From: Actinoplanes teichomyceticus ATCC 31121
Lineage (GTDB): Bacteria > Actinomycetota > Actinomycetes > Mycobacteriales > Micromonosporaceae
NCBI RefSeq assembly: GCF_003711105.1
Contig: NZ_CP023865.1
Span: 186,001 to 250,000, forward strand
DNA: 64,000 nt
Reading direction: 5' to 3'
Positions 1 through 7,837 of the stretch are shown here, in pieces. The translations under genes and the position numbers were made by a program. Under the pieces are notes generated by a model that made no database searches, was not told the DNA's origin, and saw nothing but the letters and a program-made list of their open reading frames with translations. Each line of letters begins with the position of its first letter. Positions within the stretch are counted from its first letter, which is position 1.

Positions 1-1
1 G

Positions 2-304
2 GCGACCGGCTGCCACGGCGTGATCATCGACATCAGCGCGCTGGACATCGTCGACTCGTTCGTCGGCCGTACGCTCGCGACCATCGCCTCGGTCTCCCGG
101 GTGCTGGACGCCGAGACCGTGGTGGTCGGTATGCGGCCGGCGGTGGCGATCACCCTGGTCGAGCTCGGGCTGTCGCTGCAGGGCATCCGGACCGCGCTCA
201 ACGTCGAACTGGGCATCGAGATGCTGGCGCGCAGCCGGGCCGAGGCCGAGCCCGACGATGACGACGAGGATGAGGCCGACCCGGCAGCGGTAAGCACGCC
301 GTGA
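2..304 (+). CDS. rsbS: RsbS-type STAS antagonist, 5' end outside the window
   Basis: Scaffold STAS protein of the stressosome; in the RsbR/S/T system RsbS holds the kinase RsbT until it is phosphorylated. The open frame runs in from the left edge (residues read ATGCHGV before the first internal GTG at 20), so the true start is missing and GTG 20 is not a credible initiator. The segment ISALDIVDSFVGR is the classic RsbS signature around the phosphorylatable serine, followed by a VVVGM-PAVAITLVELG block. The C-terminus ends in an acidic tail rich in Asp and Glu. It overlaps rsbT by 4 nt (GTGA), so the two are translationally coupled. An RsbR-type partner is expected just upstream but cannot be seen. 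Confidence 0.9.
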   Translation, partial: ATGCHGVIIDISALDIVDSFVGRTLATIASVSRVLDAETVVVGMRPAVAITLVELGLSLQGIRTALNVELGIEMLARSRAEAEPDDDDEDEADPAAVSTP

Positions 305-705
305 ACGAGGAGAGCCGGCGGATCCCGGTCACCACCGATCAGGACGTGGTCCGGGTCCGGCAGCTGGTCCGCACCGTCGCGGTCGAGGCCAAGCTCTCCC
401 TCGTCGACCAGACCAAGCTGGTCACCGCGGCGAGCGAGCTGGCCCGCAACACCCTGGTCTACGGCGGCGGTGGCACCATCGAGGTGAGCCGGGTACGCAA
501 CGAGATCCGGGCCGGCATCCGCATCGTTTTCGCCGACCAGGGACCGGGTATCGCCGACCTGGACCTGGCCTTCACCGATGGCTACACCACCGGTGGCGGG
601 CTGGGACTGGGACTCAGCGGCGCGCGCCGTCTCGTCGACGAGTTCGAGATCGAGACCGAGGTCGGCAAGGGCACCACCATCACCGTGACCAAGTGGTGCC
701 GATGA
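301..705 (+). CDS. rsbT: RsbT serine/threonine kinase (anti-sigma regulatory factor)
   Basis: GHKL-type switch kinase of 134 aa that phosphorylates RsbS/RsbR and, once released from the stressosome, activates a downstream output protein. All ATP-lid motifs are present: N-box in ASELARNTLVYGG, G1 box in ADQGPGI, G2 box in GGGLGLGLSGARR, and a final GKGTTI strand. Start is GTG 301, overlapping the rsbS stop by 4 nt. It is followed by an ATGA-type overlap with the RsbX-like gene. Length and motifs match the family closely. Which output it drives (a PP2C phosphatase or a cyclase, as in other phyla) is inferred only from the phosphatases downstream. Confidence 0.92.
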   Translation: MNEESRRIPVTTDQDVVRVRQLVRTVAVEAKLSLVDQTKLVTAASELARNTLVYGGGGTIEVSRVRNEIRAGIRIVFADQGPGIADLDLAFTDGYTTGGGLGLGLSGARRLVDEFEIETEVGKGTTITVTKWCR

Positions 706-1733
706 GCGGAGGAACGGTGGCGTCCCTGCCCGAAGGGCTCCTCGAAGGTGGGGTCTGGTTCCGGGTGGAGGACGCCGGAACCGCCTCCGCCGTACGCCGC
801 GCGGCCGAACGCCTCGCCACCGAGCTGGCCATGCCGGAGCGGCGGGTCGCCGACCTCTCCATCGTCGCCGCCGAAGCGGCCGGCAATCTGGTCAAACACG
901 CCGTGCAGGGCACCGTCCTGGTGCGCGCGGTGCGCACCACGCAGCAGGCCGGGGTCGAGCTCGTCTCGATCGACAGCGGGCCGGGGATCGCCGATGTGGC
1001 GCGGGCGCTCGGCGACGGGCACTCCACCGCCGGCACGCTGGGTATCGGGCTCGGCGCGATCCTGCGCCAGGCCAGCCACTGGGACATGTACTCGCTGCCG
1101 GGCCACGGCACGGTCCTGGCCGTGCAGGTGTGGCCGGACGATCCCCCGGAAGCGGCGTGGGCGTCCGGGCTGACCCGGCCGATCACCGGGGAGGCGGTGA
1201 GCGGCGACGCGTACGCGATCCGCGAGGCCGACGGCCGGCGCCAGCTGCTGGTCTGCGACGGGCTGGGGCACGGCGGGCTGGCCGCGGCGGCCTCGCAGGA
1301 GGCGGTGCGGGTGTTCCGGCACGTCCCGGCCGGCTCGCCGGCGGCGATGGTGGAGGCGCTGCACCGTAAGCTCGGGCACACCCGTGGCGCCGCGCTGGCC
1401 GTCGCCGAGCTCGACCCGGCCGCCGGCCTGGTCCGCTACGCCGGGCTGGGCAACATCGCCGGCACCCTGTTCCTGCCCGACGGCACCCGGCGCGGCATGG
1501 TGTCGATGCCCGGCATCGCCGGGCATCAGCGCCGCCAGGTCCGGGAGTACGACTACCCGCTGCCACCCGGAACCACCGTGCTGATGCACTCCGACGGCGT
1601 GGTGGATCGGTGGTCCCCGGTCGGCTACCCGGGTCTGCTGGCCCGATCGCCCGAGGTGATCGCGGGCGTGGTGCTGCGGGACGCGGGAACCCGCCGGGAC
1701 GACGCCGGCGTGCTCGTGGCCCGGCTGCCATGA
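702..1733 (+). CDS. RsbX-like protein: GHKL ATPase domain fused to PP2C-type phosphatase
   Basis: About 343 aa. The N-terminal half (about residues 15-140) is an RsbT/RsbW-like ATPase with N-box EAAGNLVKHA, G1 box SIDSGPGI and a glycine-rich TLGIGLG lid. The C-terminal half (about 150-343) is a SpoIIE/RsbX phosphatase with metal-binding acidic residues in SGDAY, VCDGLGHG and HSDGVVDRW. RsbX enzymes dephosphorylate RsbR/RsbS to reset the stressosome, so this is probably the reset enzyme. ATG 702 overlaps the rsbT stop (ATGA); the in-frame GTGs just upstream lie inside rsbT and are less likely starts. Its 3' end again overlaps the next gene by ATGA. Confidence 0.85.
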   Translation: MSGGTVASLPEGLLEGGVWFRVEDAGTASAVRRAAERLATELAMPERRVADLSIVAAEAAGNLVKHAVQGTVLVRAVRTTQQAGVELVSIDSGPGIADVARALGDGHSTAGTLGIGLGAILRQASHWDMYSLPGHGTVLAVQVWPDDPPEAAWASGLTRPITGEAVSGDAYAIREADGRRQLLVCDGLGHGGLAAAASQEAVRVFRHVPAGSPAAMVEALHRKLGHTRGAALAVAELDPAAGLVRYAGLGNIAGTLFLPDGTRRGMVSMPGIAGHQRRQVREYDYPLPPGTTVLMHSDGVVDRWSPVGYPGLLARSPEVIAGVVLRDAGTRRDDAGVLVARLP

Positions 1734-3079
1734 GCGTGACCGAGCCACTGATGCGTATGCGGCTGCGCGCCGAACCGGACATCTTCGTGGTGCGGCAGCT
1801 CGGCCGGGAGGTGGCCCGGGCGGTCGGCCTGGAGGCGCAGGACCAGACCCGGATGGCGACCGCGATCAGCGAGGTGGGCCGGGTGCTGCTCACCGCGGGG
1901 GCGGGGGCGGACGTGACGTTCGCGGTGGAGCCCTATGGGGTACCCAACCTCCAGGTGACAATGGCACATTCGGCAGGTGGCGGCTCGCCGCGGCTGGCCG
2001 AGCAGTTGCAGCAGGTCGGCCGTCTGGTCGACACGATGGAGGTCGACGACGATGGCGGTAGCGGCACGACGATCCGGATGGCGCGGCGGTTACCGCCCGG
2101 GACGCCGGCTCTGACGCCGACCAGGATGGACGAGATCCGCGCCGAGCTGACCCAGCACGTGCCGGGCAGCCCGCTGGACGAGTTGGCGGTGCAGAACCAG
2201 CAGCTGATCGCCGCCCTCGACGAGGTGCGCGCGCAACGCGACGACCTGGCCCGGCTGAACGCCGAGCTGGAGGAGACCAACCGCGGCGTGATGGCGCTGT
2301 ACCACCAGCTTTCCGACGAGCTCGAGGAGACCAACCGCGGGGTGGTCGCGCTCTACGCCGAGCTGGACGAGAAGTCGGTGCAGCTGCGCGCGGCCAGCGA
2401 GGCCAAGAGCCGCTTCCTGGCCAATGTCAGCCACGAGCTGCGCGCCCCGGTCACCGCGATCATCGGGTTGGGCCGGCTGCTCACCGACTCGTCGTCGGAT
2501 CAGCTCACCGACGAGCAGCGCCGCCAGGTGGACCTGATCCGTACCTCGGCGAGCGATCTGCTGACCCTGGTCAACGGCCTGCTCGACCTGGCCAAGGCGG
2601 AGGCCGGCCGGATCGAGCCGAACTGGACCACGGTCGATCTCAAGGCGATGTTCGGCCAGCTGCGCGGCACCCTGCGCCCGCTCGCCACCCGTCCGGAGGT
2701 GGATTTCGTGGTGGAGGAGCCGGCCGTGCCGAGTCTGCGCTCCGACGAGGTGCTGCTCGCCCAGGTGCTGCGCAACCTGCTGACCAACGCGTTGAAGTTC
2801 ACCGAGTCCGGCTCGGTGCGGCTCAGCGCGCGGCCGGTCGGCTCGGAGATCGAGTTCGTGGTCGCCGACACCGGGGTCGGCATCCCGCCCGAGCTGCACG
2901 AACGGATCTTCGAGGAGTTCTACCAGGTGCCCGGCAGCAAGCCGGTGAGCGGCAAGGGCACCGGTCTGGGCCTGCCCTACGCCCGGCGGCTGGCCGGGAT
3001 CCTCGGCGGCGGCCTGCGGGTGCACTCCGTCCCGGGTGAGGGCAGCACGTTCACGCTCCAGCTACCGGCGACGTCATGA
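1730..3079 (+). CDS. Sensor histidine kinase with degenerate RsbT-like N-terminal domain
   Basis: About 449 aa. Residues about 1-120 look like an RsbT domain (start MRMRLRAEPDIFVVRQLGRE, end SGTTIRMARRL) but lack the asparagine of the N-box and both glycine-rich ATP motifs, so ATP binding there is unlikely. A coiled coil follows (about 150-220) with two copies of ELEETNRGVxALY. Then come HisKA with phospho-acceptor His235 in NVSHELRAP and an HATPase_c domain with DTGVGIPPE and GTGLGLPYARR. No membrane segment is present, so it is cytosolic. ATG 1730 overlaps the previous stop, and its own stop overlaps the response-regulator gene, the obvious phosphotransfer partner. The degenerate domain may dock onto RsbS/RsbT; that is inference. 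Confidence 0.88.
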   Translation: MSVTEPLMRMRLRAEPDIFVVRQLGREVARAVGLEAQDQTRMATAISEVGRVLLTAGAGADVTFAVEPYGVPNLQVTMAHSAGGGSPRLAEQLQQVGRLVDTMEVDDDGGSGTTIRMARRLPPGTPALTPTRMDEIRAELTQHVPGSPLDELAVQNQQLIAALDEVRAQRDDLARLNAELEETNRGVMALYHQLSDELEETNRGVVALYAELDEKSVQLRAASEAKSRFLANVSHELRAPVTAIIGLGRLLTDSSSDQLTDEQRRQVDLIRTSASDLLTLVNGLLDLAKAEAGRIEPNWTTVDLKAMFGQLRGTLRPLATRPEVDFVVEEPAVPSLRSDEVLLAQVLRNLLTNALKFTESGSVRLSARPVGSEIEFVVADTGVGIPPELHERIFEEFYQVPGSKPVSGKGTGLGLPYARRLAGILGGGLRVHSVPGEGSTFTLQLPATS

Positions 3080-4614
3080 CCCCGGCCACCGTCCTCGTCG
3101 TCGACGACAGCGCCACGAAACGGTACCTGCTGGTCAGCTGGCTGACCCGGGCCGGGTTCACGGTCGTCGAAGCCGAGAGCGGCGGCGAGGCGCTGCGCAA
3201 GCTGGCCGACGAGGACGTCGCCGCCGACCTGGTCGTGCTGGACGTGAAGCTGCCGGACATGAGCGGTTTCGACGTCTGCGAACAGATCAAGACCGATCAA
3301 CGGTACGGCGTCCTGCCGGTGATCCACGTGTCCGCGCACGCGGTCGACGTCAACGACCGTACCCAGGGACTCAACCGTGGCGCGGACGCGTACCTCGTCG
3401 AGCCGATCGAGCCGGACGAGCTGATCGCGACCGCGCAGGCGGTGCTGCGCTACTACCGGGCACGGCAGCGGGCCGAGCTGCTCGCCGCCCGGATGGTCCG
3501 GCTGGCCGAGACCACGCTGGCGATCAACTCCTCGTCCACACTGTCCGCCCTGCTGGAGGCGGCCGCGGACGGGGCGGCGGACATCTTCGGCGGCCCGGTC
3601 GTGGTGGTGGCGGAGACCTCCGAGGGGGAGAGCCTGGCCGCGGTGGGGCCGCCCGCCGCCGTACGCAAATGGGCGGTGCCGGGCCATCGCGTCGCGGTCG
3701 GATCCCTGGTCCGCACGGACGAACCGGCCGACTGGGACGTGGTGCGGTGGCCGGACGGCGAGTCGGTCGCGGTGGCCGCGGCCCGGCTGCGGATCGACCG
3801 GCCGCCGGTCTACGTGGCCGTGTCGGGCAGCTCGCAGACGCCCGGTTTCCCGGTGCTGCGGCAGCTGTCGCAGGCGGTGGCGGCCGCGGTGGAGGCCCAG
3901 CGGTCGTTCGACGAGGAGCACCGGATCGCGGTCACCCTGCAGCGCAGCCTGCTGCAGTCCCGCCTTCCCGACGTGCCGGGGATCGAACTGGCCGTACGCT
4001 ACGAGCCGGCCGGCGCGCAGACCGAGGTGGGCGGCGACTTCTACGAGCTGACCGTGCTGGACGGAAAGCTGCTGGTGGCGATCGGGGACGTGGCCGGGCA
4101 CTCGCTGCACGCCGCCACGGTGATGGCCGAGCTGCGGCACGCGGTCCGGGCGTACGCGGTGGAGGGCCACCCGCCGGGGGTGGTGCTGGAGTTGGCGAAC
4201 CGGTTCATGCGTACCGTGCTGCCCACCGAGTCGGCCACGCTGTGCCTGTTCACCCTGGACCCGGCCACCGGACAGATCCGGATGGCCTCGGCCGGGCACC
4301 TGCCGCCGCTGCTGCACGTCGACGGCGAAGCCCGGTTCCTGGCGCCGCGCGGCGCCCTGCTCGGGCTGGACGCGCCGGCACGCGCCGAACTGGAGCTCAC
4401 GCTGCCACCCGGCGGCACGCTGGTGCTCTACACCGACGGGCTGATCGAGCGGCGCGACACCGACATCGACGAGGGGCTGCACGCGCTGGCCGCCTGCGCC
4501 GCCGAGGTGGAAGCGGACCTGAACGCCTTCTGCAGCCGGCTGCTCACCCGCCTCGGCGGGGCGGGTGAGCAGGCCGACGACATCGCGGTGGTCGCGCTGC
4601 GCCGCACCGCTTAG
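3076..4614 (+). CDS. Response regulator with C-terminal PP2C (RsbU/SpoIIE-type) phosphatase
   Basis: 512 aa. An N-terminal receiver domain (about 1-120) has VVDDS and phospho-acceptor Asp56 in VLDVKLPDMSG. The usual conserved lysine position reads YLVEP instead of YLTKP, a change seen in one receiver subfamily. A middle region (about 130-290) resembles a GAF-like sensor. The C-terminal phosphatase (about 300-512) starts with TLQRSLLQSRLP and carries GGDFYEL, IGDVAGHS, LYTDGLIERR and ADDIAVVAL. It probably dephosphorylates an RsbV-type STAS antagonist to free a sigma factor. The ATGA overlap with the kinase gene supports a kinase-regulator pair. Its stop overlaps the stop of the convergent gene at 4611-4614. 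Confidence 0.9.
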   Translation: MTPATVLVVDDSATKRYLLVSWLTRAGFTVVEAESGGEALRKLADEDVAADLVVLDVKLPDMSGFDVCEQIKTDQRYGVLPVIHVSAHAVDVNDRTQGLNRGADAYLVEPIEPDELIATAQAVLRYYRARQRAELLAARMVRLAETTLAINSSSTLSALLEAAADGAADIFGGPVVVVAETSEGESLAAVGPPAAVRKWAVPGHRVAVGSLVRTDEPADWDVVRWPDGESVAVAAARLRIDRPPVYVAVSGSSQTPGFPVLRQLSQAVAAAVEAQRSFDEEHRIAVTLQRSLLQSRLPDVPGIELAVRYEPAGAQTEVGGDFYELTVLDGKLLVAIGDVAGHSLHAATVMAELRHAVRAYAVEGHPPGVVLELANRFMRTVLPTESATLCLFTLDPATGQIRMASAGHLPPLLHVDGEARFLAPRGALLGLDAPARAELELTLPPGGTLVLYTDGLIERRDTDIDEGLHALAACAAEVEADLNAFCSRLLTRLGGAGEQADDIAVVALRRTA

Positions 4615-7600
4615 AACAGGTACGCCCACTTCTGGTACCCGGTGCCGATCCGCTGCCGAGCGGCGAAGGTGCCCCGGCCCGTGCCGAGCAGGCGGAACAG
4701 GTTGCCGGCCCGGTCGCGGACCAGCAGGTCGTTGCGGCCGTCCTGGTTCAGATCGCCCACGCCGATCACCGCGTTGTAGGCGGTGAACCCGGAACCGATC
4801 CTCCGGGCCTTGCCGAAGGTGCCGCTGCCGGTTCCGTACTGGGTGTACACGACGCCCTTCTTGCTGACCAGCAGCAGGTCGGCGCGGCCGTCGCCGTTGA
4901 TGTCGCCGGGACCGACGATCCGGGCGTACGACCGGTAGCCGCCACCGAGCTCGGCACGGCCGCCGAACGACCTGCCGTTGCCGTAGTAGCGGTACAGCAC
5001 GCCGGTCTTGGCGTCCCGGGCCAGCAGGTCGGGGCGGCCGTCGCGGTTCAGGTCGCCGGAGGTGACCAGCGCGTCGTAACGGTTCCAGCCGGTGCTGATC
5101 TTGACGACTCGGTTCCGGCCGAAGTAGGCCTGCCCGAAGCCGAGGTAGGCGTACAGGCTGCCGTCGCCCTTGCGAACCAGCAGATCGTTGTCGAGGTCGT
5201 TGTCGAGGTCGCCGAACGGGACGAGCGCCGACACCTGGCTCCTGCGGGTGCCGATGTCCCACTGCTCGGTCCAGCCCTGATCCCACAGCGAGGTGCGGTC
5301 CCGGCGAGCGAGTTGCCAGGCCGCCCGGCCGTCCTTTCGCACGGCCAGCACTCCCGGCATGCCGTCGCAGTCGTAGCCGCGCATCTTCGGGGTGCCGCAC
5401 AGGACCATCACGGTGGACGTGCCGGTGCTGCCGGTGCTGCCGTCCGCGCTGGTGGTCAGGGCTATCCGGTACAGGCCGCTGGTCGCGCGCCGCCGACCGG
5501 CCAGGTAGCCGTCCCAGACGATGCCGATCTCGGCGGTCGTCGGGCCGCCGCTACGGGTGGCGACCACGGCGCCGGTGGCGGCCTCGGTGATGGTCGCCCT
5601 CCACGCGGTGACCGGCCGGCTCAGCGTGAGGTACCGGGACCAGACGTGATCGGAGCCGAAGGTCACCGCGTAGTCGCCGTCGTTGGTGACCACCACGGCC
5701 GGCCGTGACCGGGCCACCCCCGCGTCGATCACGTGCACGGCGCCGGTCGCGTCCGCATGGACGACATTCCCGCTGTACTTGTCGACCGCCCAGGTGATGT
5801 TCCGGTCGTCCGGCAGGGCGCCCCGGGCGAAGGTGCCGAGCGTGGCCCGGTCGCCGGTGCCCAGGTCGTGCCGGATCAGGGCGCCGTCCGCGTCGTGCCG
5901 GACCGCGTAGCCGTCACCGAGCAGGTATCGCCCGGACGGCAGCGCCACGTTCCGTTTCCGGGCCACGTCGTAGACGCCGGCCGGGCCGTCCGCGCCGCAT
6001 GACCAGTAGACCTGCCTGCCGGTCGCTTGCAGCTCGGACGGTGTGCAGGAGGAGCCGGTGGCGAGCGCGGCGGCCGTGGCGCCGGTGGTCAGGTTCTTCG
6101 CCTGGATCCGGCCGGCGCTCGCGGTCCACAGTGTGTCGAACCAGAGCGCCGCGCCGGTCACCGCCCTCGCGGTGATCTCGTCGGTGTACCCGGTCCGGAT
6201 CACGTACTGCCTGGCCGGGGTCGTGGTGTTGACGATCGCGTAGCTGTCGGAGACGTCGACCAGAGAACCGCCGCCGGCCGGGAGCGTGACATCGAAGCCA
6301 CTGGTGTACGCGTCCCGCTTGAACGAGACGGTGGTCGAGGTCGTACCGGCGGAGACCCAGGCGGTGCCGTACCGGTTGCCGTCCACGGTGCGGACGCAGT
6401 GCGCGTCGGGCGCGCACGCGGAGGCATTCGTCAGTGTGCCACCGGCGGCGTGCGGTTCGGTGATGCCGCTGAGCAGGTGGTGGTTGGTGAATTCGTAGGT
6501 CGACTTCTGACCCTGCCGGGTGGTGACGCGTATCCGCCGGACCAGGCCCTGGCTCACCGTGAGACCGGCGGTGACGGCCGGGCGGGTCACGGCGAGGACC
6601 GGGACCGCGCCGCCGGAGGTGACCCGCTGGACAGCCCAGTCCCGCGCGTCCGTGCCGCCCACCACGAGGGCGCCGGCCGGAGCCGGGACGACCGCATCGG
6701 CGCCGGCCTGGCTTCGCGGCAGGAGCTGCCGGTCCGTTCCGTCGGCGGACCGGAACCGGACCGGCACCCGGTCGTTGCTGGTGGACCGGAGCAGGAGGCC
6801 GCCGTCGACCAGCAGCACGGAGGTTCCGGACGGGTACGCGATGGCGGCCGGTTCCCCGGCGGCGCCGGCGACGACGGCTGATCGCTCGAAGAGCTGCACC
6901 GTGCCGCTGGTCCGGAAGCCGACGTGGGTGGCCGACAGCATTACCTGGATGGTCCCGGTGACCTCGGGCATCATCGAGAGCCGGCCGGTCGCGATGTCGA
7001 GCAGGCCGTACCGGGTCCACCCGACGCCGTCGGTGCTGCCCCGGAAGCCGATGGTCGTCGCGGTCGCATCCGGTGCGGTGACGATGCCGCTGTTCAGCCC
7101 GGTCGCGTCAGCCGGTACTCCGGTCACGGGCACGGTGACGGGCGAGCCGTCGCCGGTGAACTTCCGCAGCGCCAGATCGCCGGGCCCGGTCCGGGACCGG
7201 ATCAGCATCGTGTCGCTGAAGTAGGCGAGCATGGCGGCGTTCGTGGGTAGCGCCGGGTGCAACCAGCTGTCGGTGCCGAGGTCCAGCACCGTCAGCGCGC
7301 CGGCCACCGTGTGGCCGGCGACGTCGGCCAGGATCCGGATCCGGTCACCGCCGGCCCGGACGAGGTAACTTGCCGGGAGGCCGTCGAGCGCGGTGACGGT
7401 CCGGGTGGCGCCGTCCGCGTATCGGGTCCAGAGCCAGCTGTCGTTGGTCGTGTACTGGTGCAGGAAGCCGGTTTCCCCGGCGAAGCCCACCCGGTCGGTG
7501 GCGTAGTGCTCGATGATGTCGGACGGTATGACGGTCACTTCGGACGGCGCCGCCGCGGAGGCGGGCAGGGCCGGAACGGTCATCAGGCCGACGGTGGACA

Positions 7601-7649
7601 GGAAAGCGCAACAGGCGGCCGCGAGGCCGCGCTGAGCCGCAGAAGGCAT
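4611..7649 (-). CDS. Secreted FG-GAP/VCBS repeat protein
   Basis: About 1012 aa, exported. Start ATG 7649 is chosen because it opens a clean signal peptide (MPSAAQRGLAAACCAF then a hydrophobic stretch ending near ASAAAP) and has a GGGGGA motif about 8 nt upstream; the frame stays open further upstream but without signal or homology. The long N-terminal region is beta-rich and not recognised. Near residues 720-790 a segment (WDGYLAGRR-ATSGLYRI) resembles a FlgD Ig-like fold. The last 230 residues hold about five FG-GAP repeats with calcium-loop motifs such as GDLDNDLDND, GDLNRDGRPD, GDINGDGRAD and GDLNQDGRND. Function is unknown; such proteins in actinomycetes are extracellular and probably adhesive or carbohydrate-related. 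Confidence 0.85.
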   Translation of the reverse strand: MPSAAQRGLAAACCAFLSTVGLMTVPALPASAAAPSEVTVIPSDIIEHYATDRVGFAGETGFLHQYTTNDSWLWTRYADGATRTVTALDGLPASYLVRAGGDRIRILADVAGHTVAGALTVLDLGTDSWLHPALPTNAAMLAYFSDTMLIRSRTGPGDLALRKFTGDGSPVTVPVTGVPADATGLNSGIVTAPDATATTIGFRGSTDGVGWTRYGLLDIATGRLSMMPEVTGTIQVMLSATHVGFRTSGTVQLFERSAVVAGAAGEPAAIAYPSGTSVLLVDGGLLLRSTSNDRVPVRFRSADGTDRQLLPRSQAGADAVVPAPAGALVVGGTDARDWAVQRVTSGGAVPVLAVTRPAVTAGLTVSQGLVRRIRVTTRQGQKSTYEFTNHHLLSGITEPHAAGGTLTNASACAPDAHCVRTVDGNRYGTAWVSAGTTSTTVSFKRDAYTSGFDVTLPAGGGSLVDVSDSYAIVNTTTPARQYVIRTGYTDEITARAVTGAALWFDTLWTASAGRIQAKNLTTGATAAALATGSSCTPSELQATGRQVYWSCGADGPAGVYDVARKRNVALPSGRYLLGDGYAVRHDADGALIRHDLGTGDRATLGTFARGALPDDRNITWAVDKYSGNVVHADATGAVHVIDAGVARSRPAVVVTNDGDYAVTFGSDHVWSRYLTLSRPVTAWRATITEAATGAVVATRSGGPTTAEIGIVWDGYLAGRRRATSGLYRIALTTSADGSTGSTGTSTVMVLCGTPKMRGYDCDGMPGVLAVRKDGRAAWQLARRDRTSLWDQGWTEQWDIGTRRSQVSALVPFGDLDNDLDNDLLVRKGDGSLYAYLGFGQAYFGRNRVVKISTGWNRYDALVTSGDLNRDGRPDLLARDAKTGVLYRYYGNGRSFGGRAELGGGYRSYARIVGPGDINGDGRADLLLVSKKGVVYTQYGTGSGTFGKARRIGSGFTAYNAVIGVGDLNQDGRNDLLVRDRAGNLFRLLGTGRGTFAARQRIGTGYQKWAYLF

Positions 7650-7684
7650 GGGCTCATTCCCCCGTGATGGATGCCGATGATCGT

Positions 7685-7699
7685 AGAAGATCGACTTCT
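7685..7699. promoter_or_regulatory. Perfect inverted repeat upstream of the FG-GAP gene
   Basis: AGAAG-ATCGA-CTTCT is a perfect 5-bp inverted repeat with a 5-nt spacer about 36 nt upstream of ATG 7649. Its position suits an operator or 5' leader hairpin. No regulator is assignable. Confidence 0.3.
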
Positions 7700-7790
7700 C
7701 CGCGGGTGACCGCCCCGCCTCGCGCGGGTCGCCGGTCGACACCCGGCCGGCGACACGAGGGGACCGCCCGTGCCGGTGCGTGGGTCGAGA

Positions 7791-7826
7791 CCCTTTCCGG
7801 TACGACCATCGGCGTACCGGAAAGGG
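7791..7826 (-). terminator. Stem-loop terminator after oligopeptidase B
   Basis: Perfect 14-bp stem, CCCTTTCCGGTACG pairing with CGTACCGGAAAGGG across an 8-nt loop, 12 nt beyond the peptidase stop. There is no long U-tract, which is usual for GC-rich actinomycete terminators. Confidence 0.75.
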
Positions 7827-7837
7827 CCCGGCGGTGG

